Assembly (NCBI GenBank): GCA_001725255.1
Contig: MEFV01000008.1
Coordinates: forward strand, 124,001 to 188,000
Source: Comamonas sp. SCN 67-35
Lineage (GTDB): Bacteria > Pseudomonadota > Gammaproteobacteria > Burkholderiales > Burkholderiaceae_C
Reading direction: 5' to 3'
Length of the DNA stretch: 64,000 nt
Shown: piece after piece, positions 1 through 8,214 of the stretch
Numbering within the stretch: the stretch's first letter is position 1
Layout of the letters: each line of letters starts with the position of its first letter
Made by a program: the position numbers and the translations under genes
The notes under the pieces: model-generated
Told to the model about the DNA's origin: nothing
The model's input: the letters and a program-made list of their open reading frames with translations, nothing else
Databases searched by the model: none

Positions 1-140
1 CCTGCGTGAGCCGATGCTGCGACTGTGTAAAGTTGCGGAAATTTTTTCGGCATCCGTTCAGGGTATCGACAAATTTTCAAGTCAAATACCTTTCAAACAC
101 TGATCCACATTACGCGAGCAGCTCGATTTTTCATATCAAC

Positions 141-1046
141 GTGTTCAAGAATCTCATCGTTTATTGCATCGCACCCTCATCGCAGCTCGAGCTTCAACGG
201 CTGCAGGCAGCCCTGACGGCCGCACCCTTCGCGCCCTGTGGCGCCACGCAGGAGCAATCGGGCGGCTGGTGCCCGCCGCGCGGACAGGAACATGGGGCGT
301 TCGTCGAATCCATTGCCGGGCACTGGGTCGCATGCTGGCAGACTGAAACCCGCATGCTGCCCGCTGCCGTGGTGGCACAACGCGTGGACGAAAAAGTGCA
401 GCGCATCACCCAGGAGAGCGGGCGAACCCCGGGGCGCAAGGAAAGGCGCGACCTCAAGGACGAAGCGCGCCTCGATCTGCTGCCGCTGGCCTTCACGCAA
501 CGGCGCAGCATCATGATCTGGATCGATCCACGCCAGCGCCTGCTTCTGCTGGACACCAGCAACCAGACCCGGGCCGACGCCGTGGTCACCGCCCTGGTCA
601 AGTCCGTCGACGGCCTGGCACTCGCGCTGCTCGATACCCGGCAAAGCCCACAGACAGCCATGAGCACCTGGCTGCTGGAGCAGCAGGCACCCGCGGGCTT
701 TTCCATCGACAACGAGTGCGAGCTCAAGTCCTCCGCCGCGGACAAGGCCGTGGTGCGCTATGCCCGCCATCCGCTCGACATCGCCGAAGTGCCCGAGCAC
801 ATCCGCGCAGGCAAGCTGCCCACACGGCTGGCAATGACCTGGCAGGGCCGCGTGAGCTTCGTGCTCACCGAGGGCCTGCAACTGCGCCGCGTGGCGCTGC
901 TCGAAACCGAGCAGCAGGAAAGCCAGCGCAGCGACGACGACTTCGATGCCGACGTGGCACTCACCATCGGCGAGCTGAGCCAGATGCTGCCCGACCTCAT
1001 CGCCGCGCTCGGTGGCGAACAGAGCACCCCGCAGACCGGCGCGTGA
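141..1046 (+). CDS. rdgC: Recombination-associated protein RdgC
   Basis: RdgC is a ring-forming, non-sequence-specific dsDNA-binding protein of the nucleoid that restrains RecA-promoted strand exchange. The product starts with the family signature MFKNLIVY-like stretch, here initiated by a GTG codon, which is why the start is placed at 141 although the open frame runs to the left edge. At 301 residues it matches the usual RdgC length. The middle part (D-x-R-x-R-LLLLDT around residues 130-140) and acidic C-terminus fit the family. It is followed after 4 bp by the SpmA/SpmB-like gene, so the two may be co-transcribed. The first 140 bp of the window hold only AT-leaning upstream sequence without another gene. 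Confidence 0.93.
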   Translation: MFKNLIVYCIAPSSQLELQRLQAALTAAPFAPCGATQEQSGGWCPPRGQEHGAFVESIAGHWVACWQTETRMLPAAVVAQRVDEKVQRITQESGRTPGRKERRDLKDEARLDLLPLAFTQRRSIMIWIDPRQRLLLLDTSNQTRADAVVTALVKSVDGLALALLDTRQSPQTAMSTWLLEQQAPAGFSIDNECELKSSAADKAVVRYARHPLDIAEVPEHIRAGKLPTRLAMTWQGRVSFVLTEGLQLRRVALLETEQQESQRSDDDFDADVALTIGELSQMLPDLIAALGGEQSTPQTGA

Positions 1047-1050
1047 AACC

Positions 1051-2304
1051 ATGGCACTGAACGCGGTCTGGATCGGCTTTTTCCTCATCGCGTTCATCAC
1101 CGCCTGCGTGCGCTGGGCGCTGGGCGACGCCGACATCTTTCAGCAGCTGCTCACCGCCATGTTCGATGGCGCGCGTTCGGGCTTTGAAATCTCGCTCGGC
1201 CTGGCGGGCATCATGGCGCTGTGGCTGGGCCTGATGAAGATCGGCGAAAAGGCAGGCATGGTGCAAGGGCTCGCCCGCCTGGCCCAGCCGCTGCTCAGAC
1301 GCCTCTTTCCCGAAGTGCCCGCGGGCCACCCCGCGCAGGGTGCGATGACGCTCAACATCTCGGCCAACCTGCTGGGCCTGGACAACGCCGCCACGCCCCT
1401 GGGCCTGACCGCCATGCAGGAGCTGCAGACACTCAACCGCGAAGCGCCGGGCACGGCGAGCAACGCGCAGATCATGTTCGTGGTGATGAACACGGCCGGG
1501 CTCACGCTCATCCCCACCTCGGTCATCGCCATCCGCCAGAGTGTGGCGCTGCAGCAGCATGTGGGTGCGGGCTTCAACGCCGCCGACATCTTCCTGCCCA
1601 CGCTCATCGTCACCTTCATCGGGCTGCTCACCGGCGTGCTCGCGGTGGCCGTGGCGCAGCGCCTGCCGCTGTGGCGCGCGCGCCTGCTGCTGCCGGTGCT
1701 GGCCGTCGGCGGATTGCTGCTGGGCGGCGTCGCCCTGCTCGCGCGCCTGCCGGCCGAGCAGGCCGCGCGCATCGCCGGCACCACGGGCGCGGCCATCATC
1801 CTGGCCATCGTCGCGCTGTTTCTGCTGACGGGCCTGTGGCGGCGCATCAACGTGTACGACGCCTTCATCGAGGGCGCGCGCCAGGGCTTTGACGTGGCGG
1901 TGCAGATCGTGCCCTACCTCGTGGCCATCCTGGTCGCCATAGCCGTGTTTCGCGCCTCTGGCGGCATGGACGCCATCCTTGCCGTGCTGGGCCACATCGT
2001 CGCCGCGCTGGGCCTGGATACGGACTTCCTGCCCGCACTGCCCGTGGGCCTGATGAAAGTGCTCTCGGGCGCCGGTGCGCGCGGCCTGATGATCGATGTG
2101 CTGCAGACCTACGGCGTTGATTCCTTCGTCGGGCGCCTGGCCAGCATCATCCAGGGCTCGACTGAAACCACCTTCTACGTGCTTGCCGTGTACTTCGGAA
2201 GCGTCGGCGTCCAGCACACCCGCCACGCGCTGGTCTGTGCCCTGCTGGCCGATGCGGTCGGATTGGTCGCGGCCATCGTCGTGGGTTACGCCATGTTGCG
2301 TTGA
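1051..2304 (+). CDS. SpmA-SpmB fused nucleoside-recognition (Gate) domain membrane protein
   Basis: Inner-membrane protein of 417 residues made of two Gate/nucleoside-recognition domains. The N-terminal half resembles spore maturation protein A (an N-S-A-N-L-L-G-L-D-N-A-A-T-P-L-G-type stretch at residues 104-119) and the C-terminal half resembles SpmB (the G-S-T-E-T-T-F-Y motif near residue 370). At least eight hydrophobic segments are visible. In Bacillus SpmA and SpmB are separate proteins needed for spore core dehydration; in non-sporulating proteobacteria the fused form has no assigned role, so transport or gating of a small molecule is only inference. The start at 1051 is chosen because the hydrophobic N-terminus begins there; it follows rdgC by 4 bp. 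Confidence 0.85.
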   Translation: MALNAVWIGFFLIAFITACVRWALGDADIFQQLLTAMFDGARSGFEISLGLAGIMALWLGLMKIGEKAGMVQGLARLAQPLLRRLFPEVPAGHPAQGAMTLNISANLLGLDNAATPLGLTAMQELQTLNREAPGTASNAQIMFVVMNTAGLTLIPTSVIAIRQSVALQQHVGAGFNAADIFLPTLIVTFIGLLTGVLAVAVAQRLPLWRARLLLPVLAVGGLLLGGVALLARLPAEQAARIAGTTGAAIILAIVALFLLTGLWRRINVYDAFIEGARQGFDVAVQIVPYLVAILVAIAVFRASGGMDAILAVLGHIVAALGLDTDFLPALPVGLMKVLSGAGARGLMIDVLQTYGVDSFVGRLASIIQGSTETTFYVLAVYFGSVGVQHTRHALVCALLADAVGLVAAIVVGYAMLR

Positions 2305-2535
2305 GGAGCGCGACTTGTTCGTCCTCCGTCATTACTATCAAGCCGCAATAAGAGGAGTTGAAAAAATAGTGGTAGTAGTAGACCCTCGCGGCGGGATGGG
2401 ATAAGTTGGTTTTCCTTTTGAATTTCAATGCATTGGGTGCTGTGATAACCCGGTCCTGAAAGACCGTGGACGACTTGGTCCGAATGGGGACAAGTCGCCG
2501 CCACAAGCGTGGCCTGTGGATAAGTCGCAAGTTGT
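2305..2535. other. Intergenic region with AT-rich tract and DnaA-box-like sites
   Basis: This 231 bp gap between two convergent genes is AT-richer than its surroundings, with an A-tract and a TAG-trinucleotide run (about 2360-2384). A perfect DnaA 9-mer on the minus strand (TGTGGATAA at 2515-2523) lies at its right end. A one-mismatch copy (TTTTCCACA, 2554-2562) falls in the last codons of the adjacent DUF3293 gene. I see no coding potential. Two boxes do not prove an origin or a DnaA-titration site. Confidence 0.4.
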
Positions 2536-2979
2536 TCAGGCTTTGGAGCCAGGTTTTCCACAGCCTGGCAGCACGAGCCGCGCAACCGCATCGGCGCCGC
2601 AGAAAACGAAGGCGTTCTGTTCCCAGCGCATGCCGAGCTGCCGGGCCATCTGAATATCAATGCCTGGCACCCAGAAGCTGGCTTCCGCGGGCCAGCCATT
2701 GGCCGGATGCTGGCCCCTGGCATCGACGCATGGCAGGCCAAGCGCCGCAATGTCGTGCGCCAGTCCCCGCTGGCGCAGCGCGTTGCTGGCCGGGTCGTGG
2801 AGCTGGCTGTGGGGGTTAGCGGCGGTCAGAACCGCACTGCACGCCACCGCGTACCTCTGGTGCAGCGCCTTCAGCGCGGCGCTGTGCTGGCCGATGCGCA
2901 ATACCAGCGGCGTGTCGCCGCCGACGTGGTACTCGGTCTCTTCATAGGCCCGCAGCAGGGCGGGTGGCAGCACGTTCAT
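2536..2979 (-). CDS. DUF3293 domain protein
   Basis: A 147-residue cytosolic protein of the DUF3293 family, whose function is unknown. The family signature is visible: an early Y-x-x-T-x-Y segment (residues 11-16), a central T-A-A-N-P-x-S-Q block near residue 55 and an E-A-S-F-W-V-P-G-I block in the C-terminal third. The ATG at 2979 is preferred over an upstream in-frame start because the family begins just before the Y-E-E-T-E-Y segment. It starts 20 bp downstream of the gor stop codon, so it is probably transcribed with gor as the second gene of that unit. Confidence 0.8.
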   Translation of the reverse strand: MNVLPPALLRAYEETEYHVGGDTPLVLRIGQHSAALKALHQRYAVACSAVLTAANPHSQLHDPASNALRQRGLAHDIAALGLPCVDARGQHPANGWPAEASFWVPGIDIQMARQLGMRWEQNAFVFCGADAVARLVLPGCGKPGSKA

Positions 2980-2999
2980 GCCGGATGGCGGAACGCCAC

Positions 3000-4385
3000 T
3001 CAGGTTCGGCTCACCTCGCGCAGCGTGACGAATTCCTCGGCACTGGTCGGGTGGATGCCTATGGTGGCATCGAACTGCGCCTTGGTCGCGCCGCACTTGA
3101 GCGCCACGGCAAAGCCCTGGATGATCTCGCCGGCGTCCGCGCCCACGATGTGCGCGCCCACCACCCGGTCGCTTGCATCGTCGACGACGAGCTTGACCAT
3201 GGTGCGCTCGCTGCGCCCCGAGAGGCTGTGCTGCAGGGGCCGGAAGTCGCTGCGGTAGATGCGCACCGCGCCGTATCTTTCGCGCGCCGCCTGCTCCGAA
3301 AGGCCCACCGTGCCGATCGGAGGGTGGGTGAAGACGGCCGTGGGCACGTTCTCGTAATCCATGGTCCGCTTCGGTTTTCCGGGTGCGGGGCCAAAGAGAT
3401 GATCGACCAGCGCCATGGCCTCGGCCAGCGCCACGGGCGTGAGCTCCAGGCGACCCACCACGTCGCCCAGCGCATAGATGCCGGGCGCGCTGGTGGCGTA
3501 GTGCTCGTCCACAGCGATGGCGCCGTGCTCGGTCTGGCGCACGCCCGCGGCCTCCAGCCCCAGGCCCCGCACGTTCGCGCGCCGACCGGTGGCGTAGAGC
3601 ACCACGTCGGCCTCCACCACGCTGCCGTCCTTCAGATGCACGCGGCGGCCGTCGCCTACCGCCTCGACGCGCGTCACGTCGGCCTGCACGCGGATGTCCA
3701 CGCCCGCCTTGCGCATTTCCTCGGCGGCGAAGTCACGCACCTCGTTGTCGAAGCCGCGCAGGATCTGGGTGCCGCGGTACAGCAGCGTCACCTCACTGCC
3801 CATGCCGTGGAAAATGCTGGCGAACTCACAGGCGATGTAGCCACCGCCGACGACGACGAGGCGCCGGGGAAAGCGCGGCAGGTCGAAGATGTCGTTGGAG
3901 GTGACGACGCATTCGCGCCCCGGCAGCTCGGGCACCCAGGGCTCGCCGCCGGTGGCCAGCAGGATGGTGGCGGCGCTGTGGCGCGTGATCTGCCCATCGT
4001 CGTGGCGCACCTCGACGGTGTGCCCGTCCAGCAGCCGCGCATGGCCCTGCATGCGCCGCACCTGCGCGCCGACCATCAGCTTTTCATAGATGCCGTTCAG
4101 GTGGGTGATGGCTTTCGCGCGGTTGGCCTTGAGTGCCTCCCAGTCCAGCGTGGGTGGCGCGTCCAGGCGCCAGCCATAGCCTTTCGCATCGACAAAACCC
4201 TCGGCGTATTCGGCGGCGTAGCTGTAGAGCTTTTTGGGAATGCAGCCCACGTTGACGCAGGTGCCGCCCATGCGCGCGCTCTCGGCCAGGGCCACGCGCG
4301 CGCCGCGCTGACCGGCAAAGCGCGCCGCCCGCACGCCGCCCGAACCACCCCCTATCACGAAGAGATCGAAATCAAAACCCGCCAT
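3000..4385 (-). CDS. gor: Glutathione-disulfide reductase
   Basis: Flavoprotein that reduces oxidised glutathione with NADPH in the cytosol. The 461-residue product has the FAD-binding GGGSGG motif (residues 12-17), the redox-active disulfide Cys43/Cys48 in GGTCVNVGCIPKK, a second Rossmann GGGYIA NAD(P)H motif near residue 175, and the C-terminal HPTSAEE sequence that supplies the active-site His-Glu dyad from the partner subunit. It heads a probable two-gene unit with the downstream DUF3293 gene. It supplies the reduced glutathione that the GST-type enzymes elsewhere in this window would use. Confidence 0.95.
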   Translation of the reverse strand: MAGFDFDLFVIGGGSGGVRAARFAGQRGARVALAESARMGGTCVNVGCIPKKLYSYAAEYAEGFVDAKGYGWRLDAPPTLDWEALKANRAKAITHLNGIYEKLMVGAQVRRMQGHARLLDGHTVEVRHDDGQITRHSAATILLATGGEPWVPELPGRECVVTSNDIFDLPRFPRRLVVVGGGYIACEFASIFHGMGSEVTLLYRGTQILRGFDNEVRDFAAEEMRKAGVDIRVQADVTRVEAVGDGRRVHLKDGSVVEADVVLYATGRRANVRGLGLEAAGVRQTEHGAIAVDEHYATSAPGIYALGDVVGRLELTPVALAEAMALVDHLFGPAPGKPKRTMDYENVPTAVFTHPPIGTVGLSEQAARERYGAVRIYRSDFRPLQHSLSGRSERTMVKLVVDDASDRVVGAHIVGADAGEIIQGFAVALKCGATKAQFDATIGIHPTSAEEFVTLREVSRT

Positions 4386-4709
4386 GTCCGTGCCCGCCTG
4401 AAGAGAAGAACAAGGCAGTGTATGCAGGCCACGCGCTCCCTGCAGTCGTGCGCCCGCAATCTCCGCGAAATGCGCGATGGAACCAGGCGGCCCCAGCCCG
4501 GCCTCTCATCTGAATGCCATCGAACATCGTTGAACAATCATGTTTTGATGAATGAACATATTTGTCATATTGTTGAAAACCCTAATAGCCTTGAGCGTGA
4601 TCCACGGCTATCTTTGGCCAACCGCTCTGGATGCGGCATCCCGAACGCCGGGCCCCTTCTGACGATGGACCTGGCGGCTTTCCATTTCTTTTCTGGCTAT
4701 GGAGACCCC
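4386..4709. promoter_or_regulatory. Divergent promoter region between gor and dctP
   Basis: A 324 bp gap between divergent genes. Its middle (about 4525-4590) is strikingly AT-rich and contains overlapping imperfect inverted repeats, for instance AACATAT ... ATATTGTT spanning about 4555-4574. This could be the operator of the TRAP operon, but no regulator gene lies beside it and the assignment is inference. A GGAGA ribosome-binding site at 4701-4705 fits the dctP start. No gene is seen in the gap. Confidence 0.4.
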
Positions 4710-5693
4710 ATGAAACGTCGCGACTTTTGTGCCACCGCCGCGCTTGCCACCGGCTTCGGGCTGGCAGGCTCCGCCCACGCCGAGACCAAGTGGGATTTCG
4801 CCACGGCCTATCCGGCGATCAACTTCCACTCCAGGAACAACCAGCAGTTCGTCGATGACGTGGCCGCGGCCACGAACGGCGCGCTCAAGATCCAGCCGCA
4901 CTTTGGCGCTTCGCTCTTCAAGATGCCCGAGATCAAGCGGGCGGTGCAGACGGGCAACGCGCAGATGGGCGAATTCTTCCTCGTGAGCTTCCAGAACGAG
5001 GCGCAGATCTTCGGCGCCGATGGCCTGCCTTTTCTTGCAAAGAATTACGACGAGGCGTTCAAGCTGTACCAGGCGCAAAAGCCCTACCTTGAAAGCATCC
5101 TGGACAAGCAGGGCCAGACGCTGCTGTATTCGGTGGCCTGGCCGCCGCAGAGCATCTACAGCAACAAGCAGATCCATTCGGCGGCGGACCTCAAGGGCCT
5201 GAAGTGGCGCGTGTACTCGCCCACCACGGCGCGCATCGGCGAGCTTGTCGGCGCGCAGCCGGTCACGATCCAGGAGGCGGAGCTCTCGCAGGCGCTGGCC
5301 ACGGGCGTGATCGAGGGGCTCATCACGTCCAGCGCCACGGGTGCGGACAACAAGCTCTACGAAAACCTCAAGTACTTCTACAAGGTGCAGGCGTGGATTC
5401 CGAAAAACGCGGTCACCGTGAACAAGAAGGCCTTTGCCGCCTTGCCCAAGGCCGAACAGGAGGCCGTGCGCAAAGCCGCCGCCGCCGCCGAGGAGCGCGG
5501 CTGGAAGTCCTCGCGCGAGGTCGATGAGCGCTCGCTCGATACCCTGAAGAAGGGTGGCATGCAGATCATCGAACCCTCGGCCCAGCTCATGGGCGATCTG
5601 GGCAAGGTGGGCGATGTCGTCGTCAAGGAGTGGCTGGAGAAGGCCGGGCCGGACGGCAAGGCGCTGCTCGAGGCCTACAACAAGAGCAAGTAA
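4710..5693 (+). CDS. dctP: TRAP transporter substrate-binding protein DctP
   Basis: Periplasmic solute receptor of a tripartite ATP-independent (TRAP) transporter, delivering an organic anion to the DctQM membrane complex. The 327-residue product has an export signal with twin arginines (K-R-R-D-F-C at residues 2-7, a Tat-like sequence, followed by an A-H-A cleavage site near residue 26) and the DctP fold. Inside it is a conserved K-W-R-V-Y-S-P segment, the position of the carboxylate-binding arginine in this family. The start is set at the ATG after GGAGA, since the longer open frame upstream is not receptor-like. The substrate cannot be read from the sequence. dctQ and dctM follow directly. 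Confidence 0.9.
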   Translation: MKRRDFCATAALATGFGLAGSAHAETKWDFATAYPAINFHSRNNQQFVDDVAAATNGALKIQPHFGASLFKMPEIKRAVQTGNAQMGEFFLVSFQNEAQIFGADGLPFLAKNYDEAFKLYQAQKPYLESILDKQGQTLLYSVAWPPQSIYSNKQIHSAADLKGLKWRVYSPTTARIGELVGAQPVTIQEAELSQALATGVIEGLITSSATGADNKLYENLKYFYKVQAWIPKNAVTVNKKAFAALPKAEQEAVRKAAAAAEERGWKSSREVDERSLDTLKKGGMQIIEPSAQLMGDLGKVGDVVVKEWLEKAGPDGKALLEAYNKSK

Positions 5694-5747
5694 GCCGCCT
5701 GGACGGGTGCCACACGCGTGAGCGCCGTCCACACCCTGGAGAGTGCG

Positions 5748-6254
5748 ATGCGCAAATGGCTCGACGGCCTGTACAACGCGAGCAGCTGGCTCGCGGGGGC
5801 TTTCATGGTGAGCGTGTTCATGATGGTGGCCCTGACCATCGCCAGCCGCTTCTTCGGCTTTTCCGCCACCGGCAGCGATGCCTATGCGGGCTATGCCACG
5901 GCGGGCGCGGGCTTCATGGCGCTGGCGGGCACGCTCAAGCACGGCGAGCACATTCGCGTGACTCTGCTGCTGAGCGCGCTCAGGGGCCGGGCGCAGAAGG
6001 TGGCGGAGGTGCTGGCGCTCGGCGCCGCCACGCTGCTTGCGGGCTTTCTCGCGTTCTACTCGTGCCACCTCGTCTGGCAGTCGCGGGACATCAATGACAT
6101 CTCCGTGGGCATCGACGCCACGCCGCTGTGGATTCCGCAGATTCCCATGGCCGTGGGCACGGTGATTTTCTTCATCGCGTTCTGCGACGAGCTGGTGCTG
6201 GAGCTGCTGGGCAAGCGCGAGGCGGCCAGTCAGGAGGATGCACATCATGAGTGA
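5748..6254 (+). CDS. dctQ: TRAP transporter small permease DctQ
   Basis: Small four-helix membrane subunit of the TRAP transporter, about 168 residues, that packs against DctM. It has four hydrophobic segments and the family's R-x-F-x-F-x-x-x-x-D-A-Y-A-x-Y-A segment between helices one and two. The ATG at 5748 (GGAGAG upstream) is preferred; a GTG at 5718 would add ten residues. The gene overlaps dctM by 8 bp, implying translational coupling within the dctPQM operon. Confidence 0.88.
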   Translation: MRKWLDGLYNASSWLAGAFMVSVFMMVALTIASRFFGFSATGSDAYAGYATAGAGFMALAGTLKHGEHIRVTLLLSALRGRAQKVAEVLALGAATLLAGFLAFYSCHLVWQSRDINDISVGIDATPLWIPQIPMAVGTVIFFIAFCDELVLELLGKREAASQEDAHHE

Positions 6255-7542
6255 AATCGCCGCCAGCATCACGCTACTCGTGGTGCTTTTCGCGATGCTC
6301 GCCGGGGGCATCTGGGTCGGGCTCACGCTCGCGGGCGTGGCCTGGTTCGGCATGGCCTTCTTCACCGCGCGCGCGGCGGGCGACGCGATGGCTGTCACGA
6401 TCTGGGGCTCGAGCAGCAGCTGGACGCTCACCGCACTGCCGCTGTTCGTCTGGATGGGCGAAATCCTTTACCGAACCAACCTGTCGGCCAACATGTTCCG
6501 CGGCCTGGCGCCATGGGTGAACAAGCTGCCCGGGCGGCTGCTGCACGCCAACGTGGCGGGCTGCACCATCTTCGCCGCGGTCTCGGGTTCGTCGGCCGCC
6601 ACCTGCGTCACGGTGGGCAAGATGAATCTGCCCGAGCTGCTGCGCCGCGGCTACCCCGAGGAGCAGGTGATCGGTACCCTGGGCGGTCCGGCCACGCTGG
6701 GCCTGCTGATTCCGCCGTCCATCATCCTCATCATCTACGGGGTTTCGGCCGAGCTCTCGATCGCCAAACTCTTCATGGCGGGCGTGCTGCCGGGCCTGCT
6801 GCTGGCCGCGCTCTTCAGTGGCTGGATCATCTTCTGGGCGCTGCGGCACCCCGAACAGGTGCCCAAGGCGGACGTCGAGATGAGTTTCGGACAGAAGCTC
6901 GCCGAGGCGCGTCACCTCATTCCCGTGGTGCTGCTCATCGTCGCCGTGATCGCCTCGATGTACACCGGCATTGCCACCGCCACCGAGGCGGCGGCGATCG
7001 GCGTGGGGGGCGCGCTCATCCTCTCGGCGTGGCAGCGGTCGCTCACCTGGCAGAACTTTCGCGATGCGCTCATGGGCGGCACGCGCCTGTACTGCATGAT
7101 CGCGCTCATCCTCGCGGGCGCGTCCTTCCTCACGCTGGCCATGGGCTACATGGGCCTGCCGCGCCAGCTCGCGCAGTACGTGGGCAGCCTGCACCTGTCG
7201 CCCGCCCTGCTGATGGTGGCGCTGGGCATCTTCTACATCGTGATGGGATGCTTTCTAGATGGCATTTCCACCATCGTGCTCACCATGGGAGTGGTGCTGC
7301 CCATCATCCAGGCCGCGGGCATCGATCCGCTGTGGTTCGGCATCTTCCTCGTGATCACGGTGGAGACGGCCCAGATCACCCCGCCCGTGGGCTTCAATCT
7401 CTTCGTGCTGCAGGGCATGACGGGCAAGCAGATCACCTGGCTGGCGCGGGTGTGCCTGCCTTACTTCCTGCTGATGCTGTGCATGCTCGTCATCCTCTGG
7501 TACTTCCCGGGCCTGGCGACCGCACTGCCGTCCCGGATGTAG
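6247..7542 (+). CDS. dctM: TRAP transporter large permease DctM
   Basis: Large membrane subunit (431 residues, about 12 hydrophobic segments) carrying the translocation pathway and sodium sites of the TRAP carrier. Conserved pieces are visible: the A-x-S-G-S-S-A-A-T family motif near residue 115, G-x-L-I-P-P-S near residue 157, G-C-F-L-D-G-I-S near residue 335, and T-P-P-V-G-F-N-L-F near residue 378. The ATG at 6247 lies 9 bp after a strong AGGAGG (6232-6237); an ATG at 6238 is too close to it. It is the last gene of the dctPQM operon. Confidence 0.92.
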   Translation: MSEIAASITLLVVLFAMLAGGIWVGLTLAGVAWFGMAFFTARAAGDAMAVTIWGSSSSWTLTALPLFVWMGEILYRTNLSANMFRGLAPWVNKLPGRLLHANVAGCTIFAAVSGSSAATCVTVGKMNLPELLRRGYPEEQVIGTLGGPATLGLLIPPSIILIIYGVSAELSIAKLFMAGVLPGLLLAALFSGWIIFWALRHPEQVPKADVEMSFGQKLAEARHLIPVVLLIVAVIASMYTGIATATEAAAIGVGGALILSAWQRSLTWQNFRDALMGGTRLYCMIALILAGASFLTLAMGYMGLPRQLAQYVGSLHLSPALLMVALGIFYIVMGCFLDGISTIVLTMGVVLPIIQAAGIDPLWFGIFLVITVETAQITPPVGFNLFVLQGMTGKQITWLARVCLPYFLLMLCMLVILWYFPGLATALPSRM

Positions 7543-7632
7543 GTGCTTGTGCTCTGCGGCGCCGATGGGCAAGAATAGCCATTTCGGCACTGTGCTGGCG
7601 TATCGTCGGCGCCTTTCGAGGAGTACGTTGTG

Positions 7633-8196
7633 ATGTCTGCCCCCCACCGAATCGCGCTCGCCCTGGTGTTCCTGGCTGGCGCCGGCACGTGTGCGCTGGC
7701 GCAGAACACGAAAATGCGCCCGGGCCTGTGGGAAGTGCAGGCGCACGTCAAAAGCAGCAGCGGCCAGATGGAAGCCGCCCTGGCGCAGATGCAGGAACAG
7801 CTGGCCGGGATGCCGCCCGAACAGCGCCGCCAGATGCAGGAGATGATGGCCGCGCGCGGCATAAATCCGTCGAACGCGGGGCAGTCGGCCAGGATCTGCA
7901 TGACGCAGAAGGATGTCGACATGGACAGGGTGCAATCCAGGGAAGGCTGCACCTACAAGAACAGCCGCAGCGGCGCCAACACCCTGCACATCAACTTCCA
8001 GTGCAAAGGGGTCGACAACGAAGCCCCGAGCTCGGGCGAGGGGACCATCACCTTCGATGGCCCCACGATGTACAGCGGTCAGTTCAAGGTCAAGACCACC
8101 CGGGACGGCAAGCCCGAAGAGATGACCATCACGCAACAGGGCAAATGGCTGTCGGCCCATTGCGGCTCGGTCAAGCCCATCACGAGCGAACAGTAA
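7633..8196 (+). CDS. DUF3617 family secreted protein
   Basis: A 187-residue protein of the DUF3617 family, which has no assigned function. It begins with a Sec signal peptide ending near A-L-A-Q (residue 24) and continues with the family opening R-P-G-L-W-E-V. Met- and Gln-rich helices (about residues 45-75) and C-M-T and C-T-Y cysteines follow. It is likely periplasmic. GAGGAG about 10 bp upstream supports initiation at the GTG/ATG pair 7630/7633. NnrS starts 18 bp downstream, so the two are probably transcribed together, although no functional link is established. Confidence 0.8.
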   Translation: MSAPHRIALALVFLAGAGTCALAQNTKMRPGLWEVQAHVKSSSGQMEAALAQMQEQLAGMPPEQRRQMQEMMAARGINPSNAGQSARICMTQKDVDMDRVQSREGCTYKNSRSGANTLHINFQCKGVDNEAPSSGEGTITFDGPTMYSGQFKVKTTRDGKPEEMTITQQGKWLSAHCGSVKPITSEQ

Positions 8197-8214
8197 GAGC
8201 GCGCGCCGCGAACG

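Noticed and set aside
2964..4709. Extension of the dctP frame upstream to 2964
   Set aside because: It is antisense to gor for most of its length; the Tat-like signal peptide and Shine-Dalgarno fix the start at 4710.
4608..6431. A 607-codon minus-strand frame over the TRAP operon
   Set aside because: Antisense to dctP/dctQ, rich in Arg/His/Gln with no recognisable fold.
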